DNA from: Setaria digitata
Taxonomy: Eukaryota > Nematoda > Chromadorea > Rhabditida > Setariidae
Direction of reading: 5' to 3'
Assembly: GCA_003640385.1 (NCBI GenBank)
Contig: RCAB01000742.1
Span: forward strand, 1 to 22,677
Length of the DNA: 22,677 nt
The position numbers and the translations under genes were made by a program. Below, piece after piece: positions 20,501-22,677 of the stretch. Position 1 is the stretch's first letter; the number at the start of each line of letters is the position of its first letter. The notes under the pieces were generated by a model. It had not been told where the DNA came from, did not search any database, and saw nothing but the letters and a program-made list of their open reading frames with translations.

Positions 20501-22478
20501 TATAAAGCAAATTAGTCGTAATATGAATTTAATAATTAGATAAGAAGATGAATAAATAAATATTAAAATAAATAAAAGAGAGGTAAGTAAACGAATATAA
20601 AATAAATAAACAAACAAATAAATAAATATAAGAATGAATAATAAAACTAATACATAAACAGATAATAAAAATAAATAAACAAACAATAAAACGTGAGAAA
20701 TAAATGTGCGAATAAATAAATGAACAACGCAATAAGTAAATAAATAAATAATAAAATAAATAAATAATAAAATAAATAAATAATAAAATAAATAAACAGT
20801 AAGATAAATAAATAATAAAATAAATAAATAATAAAATAAATAAATAATAAAATAAACAAATAATAAAATAAATAAATAATAAAATAAGTGAACGAATAAA
20901 AAAATAGATAAATATTAAAGATAATAATAAAACAGATGAGCGGATAAATAAATAAATAAAAAATGAAGTGGATAAATAAATAATAAAATGAATAAATCTA
21001 TAAAGGTAAGAAATAAAAAATCAAGCAAATAAATAAACAGACAATAGTGATAAAATATGAGGCATTCACCTGGTTCAGTTTGAGCATATTTTAAATCGGT
21101 GGAAAGTTTATTACACTCAGCTAAGCATGCAAATTGCTGCATTGTTATTCCGGCTTTTTTAATTGCATCAAATGATATACAACATTCAAGCATACTTTCA
21201 TGATAGAAACGCCACGGTGATTTCCAAACCCGACCTGGATCCACTTCCAGTGCATTTAGTACCATTACTAAATTTGTTGCACAGATCGAGGGGTAAGACA
21301 TGCATCAGAAATCTTTTCATCATTTATCAAATATCATTAACTGGTTTGTTTGATTGAATGGAAAATTTTTTTTTTTTTTTTGATTTTTTCTTCTATCTTA
21401 CAGTCAATCAGTTGATGAAGCATACTAATGTTCAGATGTTAGTAAGTCACAAGGAACTAATAATTTATTTATTCACAAAAAAAAATTAATGCATGAAATT
21501 GAAAGAAAGGCCGAAAAAAGGTAAGTAGTGATATTTAGCATGAACAGGTTAAATGTCAAAAGTGAACAATTTAAATTAATTACCCAAAGTAGAAAGTCCG
21601 CAATAAGATGGCTCATTTTGGGTTAAAAAATGCGATGCTAAACGAAAATAAATGTTGGCATGCCCTGAAATTTACTAAAATTCAATATCTGTCATGAAAA
21701 ATAAAAAACACAAAACAAAATTATTGAATAGAAAAGAAAAAATGATATACATATGATTTGCATAGAATTGTTTGCAAATTGCCGTAATAGAAATATGATA
21801 TGTGATATGTTAATTAATTATCCTAAGATATATTTGTTTTTTTTTTTTACGATACAATTATGCTAATATAGTGCTTTTACATCTACTGGCAACATAATCG
21901 GCTTTGATAAGATATTTAAGCTAACATACATCGACTTTTTGTGAGTGCTACGATATGATAATGGTGATAGAAATCTTCAGTACACTGTAGAATTTCGAGT
22001 GGAATATGAATTCAAAATCACTAAGTGCAAGCAGCTGATTTTTCTTATTTATAATGGTCCAAAATTTGTTTGCAAACTTTAGAGTTTGATTAAATTTTAG
22101 GACGTGAAATGATAATGACTTAATAAAAAATTTGTGCTATGCACTTTAAAACAAAAAAAAAACGAAATCAACCAATATGATATTAAGATTGGTATGAAAC
22201 TCATCTCGGCCATTTTTAGTAAATGTGTAAAGTAAAACAAAAAAAAACGCTTTCACCTAAAATGATTAGCCATCTATTTCTTCTGTAAATTATTTTAAAT
22301 TGTTATTTTTCCTCTTTTTTTTTTTAAACTTAAACAAAAATAAACAGTTGTTGAATGTGAAACCTCTGAGAAGGCTTTCGATAAATAGTTTTTTGCCTTG
22401 AGCTGATGCAAAATTGATACAAGATGGTGGTAATTCTCGACGATAAAAATTTTGAGTTGATTTTGTGCAATTCTGCAT
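17566..22478 (-). CDS. pcs-1: Phytochelatin synthase (glutathione gamma-glutamylcysteinyltransferase), 9 exons, 392 aa
   Basis: Exons in reading order are 22478-22364, 21664-21584, 21267-21070, 20306-20202, 20033-19881, 19749-19664, 19019-18879, 18546-18382 and 17700-17566; phases agree throughout. The enzyme makes metal-binding (gamma-Glu-Cys)n-Gly peptides from glutathione in the cytosol and protects against cadmium, copper and arsenic. The N-terminus [15 protein letters not shown] is the family start. The papain-like triad is present: C60 in [11 protein letters not shown]168 in GHFSPLGAY and D186 in [13 protein letters not shown] and D are 18 residues apart, as in Arabidopsis PCS1 (H162, D180). 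C94, C95, C113 and C117 sit four residues beyond the Arabidopsis C90, C91, C109 and C113, the same offset as C60 to C56. The variable C-terminal part (about residue 250 on) holds C305, C306, C317, C321, C339 and C390, plausible metal sensors. The ATG follows an acceptor (CATTACAG, exon edge 22484), so it is either trans-spliced or has a further upstream exon outside the window. Confidence 0.93.
17832..17863. repeat. Perfect 16-bp tandem duplication
   Basis: ATTGATATCATAATAT occurs twice in a row without mismatch, inside the last phytochelatin synthase intron. It contains the palindrome GATATC. Confidence 0.85.
18141..18348. repeat. 15-bp minisatellite (ATT)4TTT in the last phytochelatin synthase intron
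   Basis: About ten units of ATTATTATTATTTTT and variants (ATTGTTATTATTTTT, ATTATTATTACTTTT, ATTACTATCATTTTT) run head to tail. The 15-nt period keeps frames open, giving spurious Asn/Lys-rich or Ile-rich peptides on the two strands. The array lies in the intron between exons 8 and 9, and ends about 33 nt from the exon 8 donor at 18381. Confidence 0.9.
20520..21050. repeat. AAATA-rich satellite with a 16-bp core unit in phytochelatin synthase intron 3
   Basis: The central part (about 20745-20890) is made of eight to ten copies of ATAAAATAAATAAATA with rare changes (for example AAACAG, TAAG, AAACAA). The flanks to about 20520 and 21050 are looser runs of ATAAATAA. It fills most of the 763-nt intron between exons 3 and 4. 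Open frames on the minus strand here (FIYLFIIL-type) are repeat translations, not genes. Confidence 0.9.
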
Positions 22479-22484
22479 ATGTTG

Positions 22485-22494
22485 CTGTAATGAT
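22485..22494 (-). promoter_or_regulatory. Splice acceptor 5' to the phytochelatin synthase start
   Basis: The minus strand reads TACATCATTACAG ending at 22485, with 6 nt (CAACAT) before the ATG at 22478. The CAA CAT codons are open, so a coding exon further upstream is possible, but the family start motif is already complete. I favour a spliced-leader site. The 190 nt remaining to the window edge show no clear upstream exon. Confidence 0.45.
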
Positions 22495-22677
22495 GTAATC
22501 AGTGATTAGAGTAGGCCAGAAAAGGATGCTATTTTTTACAATTTCATATTATATGATCAAAAAAAAGGGAAATTATTGAGAAGTATTTGTCAACGTTTTA
22601 CAGCCAATGTGATAAGGAAAAAGTACGCATGATCATTACTATCATCTGTTGAAACATACTCATTAAAGTAAGCTAAT

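Noticed and set aside
20480..20914. Hydrophobic minus-strand frames resembling membrane segments
   Set aside because: They are translations of the ATAAAATAAATAAATA satellite in an intron.
1..22677. tRNA, rRNA, CRISPR, transposase or viral genes
   Set aside because: I looked for TTCGA-type tRNA arms, regular direct-repeat arrays with unique spacers and transposase motifs, and found none convincing.

Overview
The window reads as nematode nuclear DNA, probably from a filarial or other spirurid worm. It is strongly AT-rich, full of 15-25 nt poly(A)/poly(T) tracts, and its genes are split into short exons by mostly small GT-AG introns with TTTCAG-like acceptors. Several first coding exons sit just behind an acceptor with no partner exon, as expected for spliced-leader trans-splicing. 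The species call is inference. The gene identities come from joining exons by phase and comparing with remembered families; no search was run.

Layout. 1-6074 is a gene-poor, homopolymer-rich flank with two degenerate tandem-repeat tracts. Plus strand: (1) 6694-9090, five coding exons, 286 aa, a four-helix PLP/DM20/M6 membrane glycoprotein (nmgp-1-like), with a probable 5' UTR exon ending at 6129; (2) 9686-10282, three exons, 123 aa, a BLOC1S4/cappuccino-like coiled-coil subunit; (3) 10286-11271, five exons, 133 aa, an unrecognised basic protein whose start lies 3 nt after the stop of gene 2. Minus strand: (4) 15260-11488, nine exons, 333 aa, a LUC7-like U1 snRNP splicing factor with CCCH and C2H2 zinc fingers and an RS/RD tail, convergent with gene 3; (5) 22478-17566, nine exons, 392 aa, a phytochelatin synthase with the Cys-His-Asp triad and a Cys-bearing C-terminal region.

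Genes 1-3 lie close together on one strand, about 180 nt between the poly(A) signal of gene 1 and the acceptor of gene 2, and 3 nt between genes 2 and 3, so they may form an operon. In particular, the acceptor at 10209-10210 could serve as a cis-splice site for gene 2 or a trans-splice site for gene 3, because the first ATG after it is the proposed start of gene 3. LUC7L and phytochelatin synthase are independent same-strand genes separated by about 2.3 kb of AT-rich DNA that holds a pyrimidine-rich 41-bp tandem repeat. Two introns of the phytochelatin synthase gene carry minisatellites with 15-bp and 16-bp units.
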